A DNA stretch of 64,000 bases from Protea cynaroides. Lineage: Eukaryota; Streptophyta; Magnoliopsida; Proteales; Proteaceae. Position numbers and translations under genes: made by a program. The notes beneath the pieces are model-generated. The model was not told where the DNA came from and searched no databases. It saw nothing but the letters and a program-made list of their open reading frames with translations. The stretch is taken from the NCBI GenBank assembly GCA_028583415.1, contig CM053267.1, forward strand, positions 27,824,902 to 27,888,901. The letters run 5' to 3'. Shown here piece after piece: positions 34,297-47,330 of this stretch. Position 1 is the stretch's first letter; each line of letters opens with the position of its first letter.

Positions 34297-34730
34297 CACT
34301 ACAACAATGTTCATTTTTGGAGACGGAAATTTTCCGTCCCCAAAAATAGGTTTCTGTCGTCGTTTATATTTACCAACGGACAGGTTTCTGTAGCTGTCAT
34401 GGGTACAAATTCAGATTTTTCCCAATGGAAAATAAATTCCCGTGACTAAAATATTATATTTTTAGCCACGGAAATAGAGTTCCCGTAGTGGAAGTTGTTG
34501 ATATTTACCAATGATAATACATTTTCCATTGGTAAAAATGTCTATAATTACCAATGAAAATTATATTGCTGTCGAGTAAAATACTACATTTTTGCCGACA
34601 GAAATTCAATTTCGGTGGGTATAAATGTGCATATTTACCAACGGAAACTGAATTTCCATGGGTAAAAATCATATTTACCAACGGAAAATATTTTGCCGTT
34701 GGTAAAATAGTAATTTTTTTAAAAAAGTTT
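34297..34730. repeat. Left subterminal repeats of the 6.9-kb CACTA element
   Basis: Repeated units atatttaccaacggaaa and ttccgttggtaaaa, with a few ttttagccacggaaa, in both orientations. Confidence 0.8.
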
Positions 34731-36739
34731 TCCAAGTGGTGCCCATACTGAGATATTCCTGTCATAAAGCTATATCTTGTCATAAGCACAAGCAAAAAGA
34801 CTAGATAATGAAAACTATATCCTATCATAAACACAAGCAAAACACAAAAGACTAGGAACTCTCCGAAGTCCTAGAGCTATGAGGAAGAGAATCCTAATCA
34901 AACTCGTAACTGAAAATTAGAAGAAAATAGATTCCAAGTGAATTGAAATTTATAACTGACATTCCAACCTTTACAAGGGAAATAAGCTAAGTTTAAAAAA
35001 AAAAAGCATTGCATATATAGTCCAAACTAAAAAAAATACATTGTATAACTGACATTCCAAAATCTTCCAACTTCAGTCCACCAAAATGGTTACCAGAAAC
35101 CCCAGTCCACCAAAATGCTTCTCAAATTCCTTGCCTTATTTGGTTCATACTGCACCGCTTTCCATTTTTTAGATACAAAAAAAAGGCATTCAACCATTTC
35201 AATCATCCCATTGAACTTCTTCAAAAACCAAGACTCTTTTTGAACTTCTTCAAAAACCTAAATCATGAAATGACATTGAACAAACAAATGTCAGCCTTTC
35301 ATGCATGCTGTTTGTTAAAGTCACATAAAAAAAAAAAAAAAAAAAAAACAAAATAGTTATATGAGATTTTACATGTACCCACCATAAACTTTAGGTTTTC
35401 AATATACCAATGTAAAAGATTATCACACCCACAATGGCACCAATCAAAACATGCAATAACAAAGAAGAGATGTCCAGAGTGCAAAACTAGGAAAAATAAA
35501 ATGGTTGACAAGATGACAAAAATGCTCTATAAATGCCAGATGACAAAGATGCTCTATAAATGTTACCAGCTAGTCTTTGCACTTCTCATTTGGCTCATAG
35601 GTAGCAGAGGTCGGCATTGATTTGCACTTTAACTAGTAACATTTTGTTTTGACCACACAATTAAGCATTACAAAACAAGAAGATGATTCCAACTAAAGGA
35701 TAAATGATGCTTACATAATTTTGAGAAAGATTTTATTTTAGTTATGTGGAACCCATTATTGAGGTCTTCTGCATTAATTTAAAAAATTGAATAGGACTAC
35801 CCAATTAAGTTGCTCCTGTGGTCCTTATAGTAGTAGTTCTCAGCTGCTTGTATTGATGATGGCCTTCCGCATGCACTATAGCTAGCTTTGCAAGCCAGTG
35901 AACTCATTTCTCTCCATACAAAACTTCTAAATATATATAGTAAAAAAACAAAGGAACCCTACCCACTTGACTTATATATGGAAATAAAGTCAAACAAATC
36001 AATTTCATATTTGGACTAATGAAACATTATTGGAGATGCATTATAAGATTCTAGCTTATTCGTTAGGGACTACCATGTTGTCTTGATACTAAGCATGATA
36101 TAGGTAATACCATATAGATGAGAAAACTTGTGACAGGAAAAGTAAAATATAATAACTTTAGTTAAATCAATAAATTTCATGTGTAGTGCATCCAGTGCAT
36201 CCCCTACACATATCTTTGAAAGTTTCAAGTTGATAACCTACCCTTCATCTAGAAATGAATCCCTGAAGGATCCTCCTAGCTTCTTAATGATTTGGATGGA
36301 CTCTAGGTTTGTGCTGCCCTGCAATATTATATAACATATTTAATTAACGATCAACAAGAAAAATATGCTGACTGAAAAAACTAAGTGTGAGGATACTAAA
36401 CATTAACCACTGAGCCCTCATGTAAACTATTTAAGAAATACCAATAAAACCTTGCACAAAAAAATTAACGAGAAATGGTGTATCGATAGATAGAAATAGA
36501 TACAGTCACCATTTGACTAGAAAACTCCATTCTCTTTGAGGTACCTTCCATACAGCCCTTAATGGGTCTCAAACCACTTGGAAATATTAACAGAACATTA
36601 ACAGAAGAAAAGGTTTGGGTTTAGGGTTGGGTTTAGAGAGAGGATTAATAGATAAGAGTATAAGAAGAATTACAATTGACAAAAAATTACATACATGACA
36701 TACCTTATACAATACGAAAGAGATGACGGTGGTCATTGA
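34731..36739. other. CACTA interior, left side, no assigned gene
   Basis: AT-rich, with an A-run at about 35327-35348 and short duplications such as ccagatgacaaagatgctct near 35540. Probably the 3' region and downstream introns of the element's minus-strand gene. Confidence 0.45.
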
Positions 36740-38110
36740 GTCTTTGATGGTGATTGAGTCTCTGATGTTCTAAATTTGTTCAAGAAATCGTGGAACTGTT
36801 GGGACAATCCCACTAGTACTTGGCCTTGCCTTTTGATATGATCTTGCTGCCTTTTTAGTAATTCCCTCATTTTCCGCATCTCCTAGGATTAACGCTCAAA
36901 CTGTTATGCCTTTGTACCATATATTTGTGTAGGTTTTACCATAGGGCCCATGAGCCGAACTCTACTATGATGTTTCGATCCCATTACCTCTTTAAATACT
37001 TCTTCATGAACCGTTGGATTGGCTTGACTGTCTTAGCTCCTTTTTTGAAGTCCCTCATGTAGGTTTGCCTACATGTGTTTAGGCAACATATAAAGTCATG
37101 TCATAAGCTATCAGTAATGGTCATTAACTAAAAAAAATGTAAACCTATTTTCATACCATAGTTGTTGTAGTTTCCTCATTTGCAAATCTTCCAGCCTTTT
37201 TGGATCTGTGGGTCACTTCGAACATTTCAATTCAAGCAGGAGGTTCATGATTTGGATTTGCACGTTGCTGTGTCCCAAAAAATAAAATTAATAAATGTAT
37301 TGCGTACCTGTAATTTACAAGCTGACTTAAAGGAGCATAAGTCGATTACCATTTCCTCGCGTACTACAACAACAAGAGTCCTTCCCATTGTATGCCAGAT
37401 ATGTTGTTTGCCCCTATGCTTCTTATTTCTTTGATATATGGCCTATATAAATAGCAAAATTTTGAAAAAAGCAAGTAGCCAATTTTAGACAAATAAGGAC
37501 AAGTAAATCAGTTCTAAGCGAAGGAAGAATATTTGATAAAAATTATCTTCTTCTCTGGCTTATCCCACATAGTAAACATAACCACTTCTCTTCTAGCACA
37601 ATTGAAGTGTCGATATTTGCGTTTCTTTCTTCATCAGTATCATACTTGTCATAGTAGTCAGACTTAAGAGAATGCTTATATTCTCTCCATCTACTCTTAA
37701 GGTCTGATAGGACCTATGACTTACTATCTTCTTGTAGAACAAATTTTTCCTACAAATTAGCGTTATGTAAATAAATTTCATATTAGGTAAAAGGAAAGGA
37801 AACAAGGTAGTGCACTGTGCATAAGATAACTAAAATGTATACCTATTAGAAATACACTAAATAGGTGTTACCTTGATTTTTTTTTCCATGCATCTTCCTT
37901 TAGCTGTTTAGGTATAACCCTCCGATTTTCATAGTCCCAAAGAAGATATTTCAGATCTCTTGCTACACAACCAATCCATATAGCAACTTTGTTGGATGTC
38001 TCCCTACTATACGGTTGGTGGTAAACATTTACCTCTACATCAATGGGTTCTCTACGCTTAAGAGTAGACAGGGCCAAAGTTTTTCCTCTTTGGCCTCTCT
38101 TCCTTTTCTC
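36740..38110 (-). pseudogene. Plant transposase (Ptta/En/Spm, Transposase_24-type) gene of the CACTA element, decayed
   Basis: Read on the minus strand. About 37868-38110 gives a basic start then REPIDVEVNVYHQPYSRETS, IWIGCVARD and PKQLKEDAW. About 37590-37745 gives EKFVLQEDSKS, an in-frame TAG, then RWREYKHSLKSDYYDKY. About 37320-37440 gives KHRGKQHIWHTMGRT and VVREEM. About 37157-37250 gives FEVTHRSKKAGRFANEE. About 36740-37060 gives VMGSKHHSRVRLMGPMVKPT followed by a stop and a coiled-coil-like MRKMRELLKRQQDHIKRQ. This order is that of the second protein found in many CACTA elements, thought to bind subterminal repeats. At least two stops and frame changes make it non-functional, unless some are in introns that I mis-placed. 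Confidence 0.8.
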
Positions 38111-39583
38111 TAATTTAATACAAAAAAATAGTGTTAATCTAAAAAGAAAACATTATACAATGAGATAGGAATAGATAAAGGACAAAAATATAGTTATTAT
38201 CACAGTTTAAACGTAACATTTTAACTTACGTACCTCTTGCTTTTGATATGCCAATACTGGCACTGTCACCCTCCTGACTCATTGATAACAAAGATATAAT
38301 TTAGTACCAAACCTGTTTTCAAATAAAATGTCATCAAATGGTGCATAGAAATTAGCTTATCCCTGACATAATTAGCTAAGTAACAATGATGTTGAACCTG
38401 AAACACAGATTAAGGGCAAGAGCATTTATCTACTTAAAACACAAATATATATATATAACACCAAACTACCATGTAGATTAACTATCATCCCCATGCTTTG
38501 AAAGGGATGAAGATGAATAAAATGGTGCTAAAAAGACCAGGTAAGATTAAGGTTATAAAACTTTAAGAAATTAACAAATCTATTGTACCATGTGAATTCA
38601 TAGTAGGCATGGTTAGGAGTACTAAACCTATCCATAGAGGACTCATATAGCCATGGGCATGGGTCTCACATGTAAAGAACACCAACTGTATTGTGTTCCA
38701 ATTGAACCAAACAGCTTCTTCCTCTTCTTCTTCTTCTTCTTAATGCTCTTTTGTATGCTGTCAATATAGTATTCTGGTCTACTCTCCCTGAGCAGTTCAA
38801 TGACCTTGGTTTTGCCTTTGGCCAGTGCAGACACAAGTCTATAGAAATGTCCGAGTTCCATTCCTAAACAGTCTTCCATTCCTAAACAGTCACTTGATAA
38901 ACTTAAACAAGGCAAACGTCAACCATCAAGAACATGTCCAATAAGCATAAAATCCACGTAGACAATGAAACTTAAAACTAGATATGTTGAGAGCAATGTA
39001 CTGGTAATTGAACCCACCTTCATTTTCCCCAAGGCGAGGAATAGCAAAGTGGAAGTCAACACATGCGCCAAAGTGCAACTCATACGCATTCTGTCTCAAT
39101 TGGATTGGTGGTGCTTCACAACCTCAACACCTATTCTAACTGAGCCATATACCTCACTCAACTTAAATTGCATCTGTGAGCAGGTAAGCAAAACAGTACC
39201 AAACCATGACATGACTCACAATCTGTTACACAAACTAGTGGGACAGCAAAAAAAAAAAAAATCCTAAACAGAGAGCCATATCCCCTATATAAATTTTCGA
39301 AACCCCAACCAACCCCAACCGGATGCAATACTATGAAGAGCATCCAACCTTAACTGAGCCACACAAAAAACTATTAAAAATCCTAATGAACTAAACCATA
39401 CAAACCCACTGTTGAAACCTAATGATAAATAAAAAGAAAACAGAATACCCAACCCCTTAGAATCCCATGGATAAGAAAATAATAGAATTGGAAATAGAGA
39501 ACACAAAGAACCGCATTGAACCTGTTCTTATTCAGCCAAGAATCCATGGAAACCAGATTTTCAAGAAACAAAAAAGAACAATG

Positions 39584-39644
<61 letters not shown>

Positions 39645-40309
39645 ACAACATTCGAAAATCAGCCAGAACAATAGCTCGAACAATTTCAAGGCATTCACCA
39701 AATAAAATTTTGAGAGAAAAAGAAAAGAATGATAGAAATAAAATACAAGAAGGGGAAAATGAGGTACCTCTATCGAATTTCTTCCTCCCCCTACCGCCGC
39801 TTTCTTCTTCTTCTTCTTTTCAACTGTAGCAGCAGCTTTTCTGTTAGCTTTAGCTGCAACCCTCTAGTTTGATTTGATTTTTTTTTCTTTGTTCTTGCTG
39901 TACCTGGTTTCTCTACTTTCTCTTCTGCTATAGCTTCTTCTTCCTCTTGATTTCCCGCATAGGTAGCAGCGATTCTCACTCCAGCCCTCATCCCTACGGC
40001 TCTCTCTCCTCCTTTCCATCAATCTAAAACCCTCTTTTTGTTTAGGGTTTTTGGTTGCTCTTCTTAACCCTCTCGAATGACTTAAACGTCCTTCCCTATT
40101 GACTGAACTGGGAGAGGATGACGAATAAAGAGAGAGCTACACCTTTCTGAGAGAGCTGCAGTGTCGAAGAGAGCTGGGAGAGGAATAATCGAAAGAGTAA
40201 AGAGAGGGAAACTAAAGCTTCTCGCGCGAGGGCTTAATTCTGGAACTTCGAAGTTGAAGGGACATAGGGTTGGTGAGATGTGAGAGAAAAGTGTGGGAGA
40301 AAAAATCTT
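38111..40309. other. CACTA interior, right side
   Basis: It contains a (GA)n tract at 39585-39642 and, on the minus strand at 39793-39991, a short Lys/Arg/Glu-rich ORF (starting MRAGVRIAATYAGNQEEEE) that stops in a run of basic codons. It could be a first exon of the Transposase_24-type gene, which often has a basic N-terminus. I cannot prove this. Confidence 0.4.
39585..39642. repeat. (GA)n microsatellite
   Basis: About 28 uninterrupted GA units. Confidence 0.97.
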
Positions 40310-41166
40310 TCGTCCTAATTTACATTTTTGGCTATGGGAATTTAAATTTCCGTGGCCAAAAATAATTTTTTCCCACACGAATCTCGATCCCGTCCCTAAA
40401 CTCTATGCTTTTTTGCCACAAGAATCTAAGTCCTGTCGGTTAAAATGTTTTTTGGCCACTAAAATTTGAATCCTGTCAAATAAAATGAATTTGGCCACCA
40501 AAATTTTGTCATTGTCTGTAAAAATCTATGATATTTGGCAATGGGAACTAAAATACCATGGCGAAAACTATTTTTGACCACGGGAAACTAAATCCCGTGG
40601 CCAAAAATGATTTTTACCCATGGGAATTTAGATCCCGTCTCTAAACTCCCTGATTTTTTGCCACGGGAATCAAAATTCCATCGCCTAAATTGATTTGTAA
40701 CTACGGGAATCTAAGTCCCGTCGGCTAAAATTATTTTTGGCCACGGGAATTTTGTTCCCGTCGGCAAAAATGGTTTTGGCCACTGGAACTATTTTTGCCC
40801 ACGGGAAACTAAATTCCCTGGCCAAAAATGATTTTTACCCACGAAAATTTAGATCCCGTCTCTAAACTCTCTGATATTTTGCCACGCGAATCAAAATTCC
40901 ATTGGCTAAATTGATTTATGGCTATGGGAATCTAAGTCCCGTCAACTAAAATTATTTTTGGTCACGGGAATTTTGTTCCCATTGACAAAAATGGTTTGGC
41001 CACGGGAATTTAGGTCCCGTCTCTAAGCTCTCTGAGTTTTTGCTACGAAAATCTAAATCCCCTTGGCAAAACTCATTTTCTAAGTCCTGTCAGCTAAAAT
41101 GATTTTTGACGATGTAAATTTAGATACCACCAGTAATTTCCGTCACAAAAAATGGTTATTGTTGTG
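40310..41166. repeat. Right subterminal repeats of the 6.9-kb CACTA element
   Basis: More than fifteen units of tttggccacgggaattt and aattcccgtggccaaaa type, in alternating orientation, often spaced by about 40 bp. Longer units with gatcccgtctctaaactc recur at about 40390, 40630, 40855 and 41010. Confidence 0.85.
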
Positions 41167-43064
41167 CAATACATTTTTTTTAGCTATATATACAATAGGG
41201 AGTATATACACCCAGTTTACCAAGCATAAAACTAGGAGGGCATAAATGTGCCTACAATTCAGGTATCTATGTACTAGTGTTCAGCAGACACTGCACACAC
41301 CATGCTTAATCCACACCCATTATAAGCAAACAATGCAATTTTTGGGCTTATAGCAATGCCCTTACAGTTTTAGCACAAGATAGTTAGGTATATTTATTTT
41401 CCACCTAAACTAGCAATAACTGAGTATAAGAAATAATAAAGTAAAACTCATATAAGGTTGGAAGGCTTACAACCCTTGTGAGTAAGTTCCTCATACTTTG
41501 AGAAGACTTTGAAACAACTCTACGAAGCCTGGTAATGCCCTCCTTTCTTCAACATAGCCTCAACACATCATACAGTTCTTCATAGGCTCACTCAAGCTCA
41601 CACAGCTCTTCTATAATGGCAAACCAACATTCGATGCCTTCAATGCATTGAGAAAATACCAAACCCGATTGGAGCTCTCACTGAAGCTTTAAACAATAAC
41701 CATTTCTCACAAAACCCCATTCAAGCTCTTCAATGCAGCTTAATCATTCAAGCCATGGAAGGTTAGTGGTAAGAATCACAGCCTTAAAACTACACCACAC
41801 CTTCAAAGAGAGGTTTTTCACCAAAAATCCAAGCCTTTTCACTATTCTTCATCCCCAAATAGTTCCCACAATATAGAGTGCTAAAAAACAAAGAGAATGC
41901 AAGTTGAACGGTCAGATTTGGACGCCGGATAAGAGAGATATGGCCGTTACAGTTTCGGCCAATGATGGAGGGTTTACTATATACTTGCAACACACGAAAT
42001 TGCGGCCAGCTGACTGGTCAGAACTCGTTGTCGAGTTCCCATTGGTGCAGAGAAAATTTGAGAGAAATGGCCATCGGATCTCATAAAAATGGTTGGATTG
42101 CATTTTACCCATCAGATCGACTTCTTCACGTCAGATCGACCGGGAGTGATATCTGCCGTTGGATTTGAATCAATTTTGACACTTATCAAGAACCTTCGTT
42201 ACACTGTGACACTACCACTGCTGACAAGGTTCGTGTCGAGTTATGATTCGTTGAGGAAGAATCTTGACTGACGGCCGTTAGATATCTGGAAAAAGGCGGG
42301 ATTATTTTGTATCCATCAGATCGGCATCAATCGCGTCATCAAAGATCCGGATAGATTTAGGCTGTCAAATCAAGATCTCTACTGCACCCTACAATGCACA
42401 TGCTACATCAAATAAACCAACTACTTTTATTTTTTGCAGCAGATGCTATTATGCTGCATCTAGCTAATCAAGCTTCACATGGGAGTATCGTAGAACATCA
42501 ACCGCGATACATATTAGCCCGCCTTTTTATGGACCGTAAGATCTGGATTTTCGATGCATGGCTCCATCCTAGCTGTAGATCTTGAATCTTCTCTTTTTCA
42601 AATTGCCAAAAATACCCCTGCCAAACTCCCAAAACCCCTCTGTAACAAATGTTGTTGTTTAATAAAACCTGAGATTGACAAACTTCCTGAGAGCAAGAGA
42701 CTTGGGTAGAATAGGTGGTGTGCGTGAGGGCACCTGAGCTTGCGGGAAGGCCTATGCTACATGGCTTGGCTGCGGGCCTTGCTTGCAGGGCTTGTAGATC
42801 TGCTAGCCTACTGGCCTTGTGGCCTTGGTTGCCTTGTGGCCTTGGTTGCGGGGCTGGCTGGTTTGCTGGCCTTGCGGCCTTCGCTGACATGTGGCCTGGG
42901 CTGCCTTGTGGCCTGGCCACCTCACCTATGGATCCCACCCACATTTCTCTCTCCTCCTTTTTCTCTTCATTCTCTCTCTTCCTTCTCTCTCTTTAATATA
43001 TGCTTGTCAGATGCCACATCACCAGAGATTGCCACACATCATCAGTGGGGCCCACTGTAGGACC
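41167..43064. other. Unclassified repeat-like sequence left of the gypsy element
   Basis: No gene family recognised. The first part continues the LTR-like text broken by the CACTA insertion. The stretch 41900-42380 has phrases (acggtcagattt, ccatcagatcgac) of the kind common in LTR retroelements. 42770-42925 is GC-rich and repeats ccttgtggccttggttgc-type units; the ORFs through it are low-complexity. Confidence 0.4.
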
Positions 43065-43069
43065 CACAC

Positions 43070-45332
43070 TGTAAGACCCGTATCAAACTAACCCGGTCTT
43101 ATCACCTTAAACTAGGTTTACCCATCATGGTTGAGTCAAATGGACCAAGGGCGTGAAGGAGATCATGATCCCAGGTATCAAATCGACCCTAAAACACTAA
43201 ATTTAAGGGGAGAGTCGCATACCCAGCAAAGGAGGGTCGGACCCCCCAAGACAGAAAGTCAGACCCTCAGTTTTATAGGGAGAATCGGACACCTTAGGAA
43301 CTCTAGGTTCGACGGGATCATCGACCCTCCCATCGACCCTCAGTTGCCGCCGAAACTGAAATTAGGAAATTTCCTAATTTTCGATTTGGATTCTTTCCTA
43401 ATCTCAAAGGGACTTATTTTAGGATGTTTCTACTCTATTTAAAGGACGTCCCTAAGCCTCTTTCACTCCTTTTTTGAATTGAGAGAAAGAGAAGAGAAGG
43501 AAAAGGAGAAGAAGAGAAGCAAGGAAAAGAAGATAGCAAAAAAGAGAAGAGTTGTAGAGAGGGAGTAATCTTCTCAGGTATGGATACTAATTCCATGAGT
43601 TTTTACAGACCTTAGGTTAGATAATGATGAGAGTATGATCTCGGAAAACCCAAACCATCAACCCATGGTTAGGTTTTCATAGAAAACTATGGGAGATTAT
43701 GTGAAAGCTATCTAGGTGGATGATTCATGGTTCTAGACCATGGAATGAATGTTGAATGGACTGTAGGAGAAAGCTATGAGACCCCAAACACGAAGGATGG
43801 ACTAAAAGGAGGGAAATTGACCAAAATCCACCGAGGGTCGCACAGAGGGTCGATGACCATCCGACCCTATGTGATCCTGAGGATCGACCCTCAGTGTTCG
43901 GGAAGTCCAGATTGGGGAGGGTCGCACCCAGGGTCGTTCATGACTCCGACCCTACCTCCGACCCTCAGTTAACAGAATGGTTTTTAAATTCTGAATAAAT
44001 TCTAATTAAATTTTATCGGCTTTGTTAGGTTTTCTAACAATATAATAACATTATAAAGGTGATTCCAAAGCTTGGAAGAGTATCTATTAGCAAGCTAAGG
44101 TGAGGGAACACGACCTAAACTAACTTGTTAATAATAAACTGTTTTACTTCTTGAGTCCAATGCCATATTGATTCTATGTGTGTATGCTTGTGTGTGCATT
44201 CAACATGCCATCCAATATTTCTATTAATTGTTCATGCATATTTACTTTACTGCTTATAACATGATGATGATGATGATGATAGGAATAGGCATGTGAATGT
44301 TTATGTTTGGCCAGTGTATATGGTAAGGGTATGGATGGTATTAACCGGTACAACCATGACCGTTCATCATGGGGTGTATATTGTGCCATGGTCTACTCAA
44401 GTCATGTCCACTGATATCGTCGTATCGCCATTACCTTAGCAGAACTATTATGTCGTAGAGCATCAGGGGAGGTGGTCTCGGTCCTTGTAGTCTCTGACTC
44501 TATCGGGGGGCCTTAGCTCTATCTATATGGATGTTTTGAGGGATGCTGGGGTGAGGCCTTGGATACACTGTTTGGCATTAGGATTGGTTAGTTGCGAGCC
44601 CAGTTTGCAACCCTAGCCAGTAGGGGTTTATTTGTTGGTATGGTATCAACCGGCACAGCCATGTCGTTTTCATGGGATGTATATTATGCCATTTTGGGTG
44701 CTGTGGGAGACAGTGCAGGAGTCATTGGGTGTATCCACACAGTTGTGTATAGAGGTGCGACGGCCACCTATCCTTTCTATAGCACAGTGCAAACTTTAAA
44801 CTGGACCAAAGACATAAATTGATTGTATATGCATATGTATTGTTGTATTATTTTGTTTGCTCACTGAGCCATGATGTGTGCTCACCCTTCGACGTCGAAT
44901 ATTTTTAGTTGATGATGTAGGTTTAACCGTTGAAGACTATATAAATGCTCCAGAGTACGGGAACGTTGCAGCGATGGTAGCTGAAGATGAAGTGGATACA
45001 CATGACATCTCTTGCGAGTGCAACTCATGTGTATTCGATTAGATTTTTTTTAGTTTTATTTATTTGGATTATTAAAGACATGTATTTGATATTTATTTAT
45101 TTATGTCTTAGTGGATACAGAATAATTTTTTATTTAAATATTGATATCACAATAGATTCTCAGTTCATTTTATTATAAGACTTCCACTATTTGTTTTATT
45201 TACTCTGATTATTTATGTGGATGTATGGAGTTTAGATAACAAGGATATAGCCTCCTCGAGATCCTGGTTGAACCGTTGGTTTGTTAGCGGTTCATCACAC
45301 CATTCTGAATAGTGCGGAATTGGGGTGTGACA
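43070..45332 (+). repeat. 5' LTR of the gypsy element
   Basis: TGTAAGACCCG to GGGGTGTGACA, 2263 bp. It contains a block of gggtcg/cgaccct motifs, a purine-rich tract (about 43480-43570), and an atgatgatgatgat tract (44262-44279). In the first 290 bp I count about 14 differences from the 3' LTR, nearly all transitions. Confidence 0.95.
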
Positions 45333-45334
45333 AC

Positions 45335-45348
45335 TTGGTATTAGAGCA
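45335..45348 (+). promoter_or_regulatory. Primer binding site, initiator Met tRNA
   Basis: Two to three bases after the LTR, ttggtattagagca matches the usual plant PBS tggtatcagagc except for one C-to-T change. Confidence 0.85.
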
Positions 45349-45671
45349 TTTCAGGCCTTGTCCGCTAAACTAGCATACATTCAAGACAATTTTGAACTGA
45401 GATAGGATAAAAGTAAAAGCTTTAATAGAAACATATTATAAGTACAAGTGATGGTTGAGACCAAATTTAAAAAAAAAAGAGAATAATACATCTATTAAAG
45501 GAGAAACAATTTTACATACAATATGAGAGACACAAATGTATATACATAACTAAAGCAGAGTACAGTCCACAACCTGGATAGTTACTCTGTAGTACAAGGG
45601 AAAAGATACACTCAAGAAGCTAGAGGTGAAGGAGGAGGCGGTGCCTTGCGGTCTCTATCATAGTCCTCGGC

Positions 45672-47330
45672 TTAGACTCTGGTCAACCAGGCCACCTGGG
45701 TCTGAGTCGCCTGAAGACTAGCTGTAAGATCAGCCACTCGCTGATCAGTCCGACGCTGGGCGTCCAGCAACTCCTCCATCCTTAGATCAGATCTGCGCTG
45801 AGCCTCTCTGATCTCATGCAACATCTCCATCATATCAGAAGGTGGGCGTGAAGGACCAGCCGCATGAGAAGGACCAGTCTCAGGTGCAGGATCCGTCGCA
45901 GAAGAAGTACCAACTCCAGCCGCATGCGTAGGTAAAGGCGGTGGTATCGAGTCGACATCCATATACATGCGGTCATCATCATCGGCAGGATCCGCATGAG
46001 CTCTAGCAGCCGCAGCAGCTGCCTTAGCGTTAGCAATCTCGATGCAAGTGTGAGGGCGCATCATCCGTTCCTCTCCTCGTCACTGACTTGGGCACCCCGC
46101 ATACCCATCTTGCAGATAGCCTCCCAATCTAGAGGCGACGAGAAGGTTTTCTCCTGAATCTTCTCATCCACCAAATTAACTCCCAGGCGAGTAAGCAGAA
46201 TAGTGATCATACGTCCATAGGGTAGATTACCCCTATGACTGGGTAGTGTGGCGCTGATCATAGTCCGCATGATAATGTAAGGAAGGCAGACGGGCTGTCT
46301 AGTACAGATGTTGTACAACAGATACTGGATCAGCTGAGAAACCCTCTCGTAGTGGCCACTCTGCAGAATCAGATTATGCTGGATAATCTTGCAGAAGACC
46401 CATGGAGCCGGACGCATATAACAAGCTCTCATCTGCTAGTGATCAAGTCGTAGCAGCTGACTATCAATCTCAGCCCTCATCTCCATGGAAACAAACTGGG
46501 ACTCTCTAGGCGCACAGTACACCATAGGGCCATCATAGGGAATGCCCAGTAGATCGGCCAACTGCCGATAGTCAAATGAAATGTTCACTCCCTTTACATA
46601 GCTAGTGATGCGTAGCTCGTGACCCCTATCCACATCATTGTAATCCCCCACCACCTGGAGATTACAATAGAACTGTCATATTAAATCCGGGCATGTGCAC
46701 GCGTCGTAAGTGATGACAGGGAGACATCCCATATCACCAAATACTCTCTCCACATTGAACAGGGCTAGATCAGCCAAGTTCACCATACGACCACCCTCTA
46801 CTTTCTTACGAGTGTAGTGGGCATACTGTGCCTCGACTTCATTGGAGCGGAAGCGAAGCGGATCACGAACTCGGGGTACCTTAGTACGAGCCATGGTATC
46901 TGCAAAGAAAAATAGATAATGAGTTAATAGGATAAAAATCCGAAATTTGACATTATAACGACGTAAGTGGCCAAAAGCCTCACTTGTCACTCATACACGT
47001 GGGCAGGAGGACTTACGTAGGTTCTAACGTATCCTACAACACACATACAGTAGGAAATTTTAACTAATGATATCTAATTTGAATAAATTTCAAGAAATCG
47101 AAAATTTTGACAAATTAGGGCAAAAAGAGCAAAAATCCAAGTTCTCGATAACCAACCGATGAAACTCAGAAATTTTTGAGGGCTTTCATTCCTCGAGACA
47201 CCAATAACAAAAGCCCCCAATAAAAATCGAATTTTTACGGTTGGAAAAAGTTTAGTTTGAAAAATACGGGTTAATTGGACCAAAACCTAGAAATGGAAAC
47301 CTAAAAACAGGTAAAAATGGGAAAACATAC
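45672..47330 (-). pseudogene. Antisense accessory ORF of the gypsy element (plant transposon protein-like)
   Basis: On the strand opposite gag-pol, an ATG at 46894 (MARTKVPRVRDP) opens a frame of about 400 codons to 45672. In-frame TGA near 46675 (between CPDLI and QFYCNLQV), TAG near 46436 (after LLRLDH) and one frameshift near 46064 interrupt it. The middle (GVNISFDYRQLADLLGIPY, PAPWVFCKIIQHNL, GHYERVSQLIQYLL) resembles the 'putative plant transposon protein' domain found in accessory ORFs of plant gypsy elements. The C-terminal part is Ala-rich, then Pro-rich, and ends in a coiled coil with a repeated AQRRSD/AQRRTD heptad. A possible upstream intron (donor at 47330, acceptor tttctttgcag at 46900) would place a leader exon at about 47331-47540. 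Function of such proteins is unknown. Confidence 0.72.

Larger units (their letters stand above)
34297..41166 (-). mobile_element. CACTA-type (En/Spm) transposon, 6.9 kb
   Basis: The left end is CACTACAACAATG, the canonical plant CACTA terminus. The right end, inverted, is CACAACAATAACC with three bases of the CACTACAACAA core deleted. A perfect 3-bp target duplication caa flanks it (34294-34296, 41167-41169). Subterminal repeats at both ends carry ccaacgg/ccgttgg and ccacggg/cccgtgg motifs. A decayed Transposase_24-type gene lies on the minus strand at 36.7-38.1 kb. No TNP2 transposase is visible, so it would depend on another element. Confidence 0.88.

Noticed and set aside
42715..43060. 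Leu/Ala/Gly-rich ORFs resembling membrane segments
   Set aside because: They follow a ggccttg-type DNA repeat in two overlapping frames, which points to repeat and not to selection.
44592..44822. ORF present in both LTRs (also 54270-54500)
   Set aside because: It is conserved only because the LTRs are duplicates, and lies in the transcribed untranslated part.
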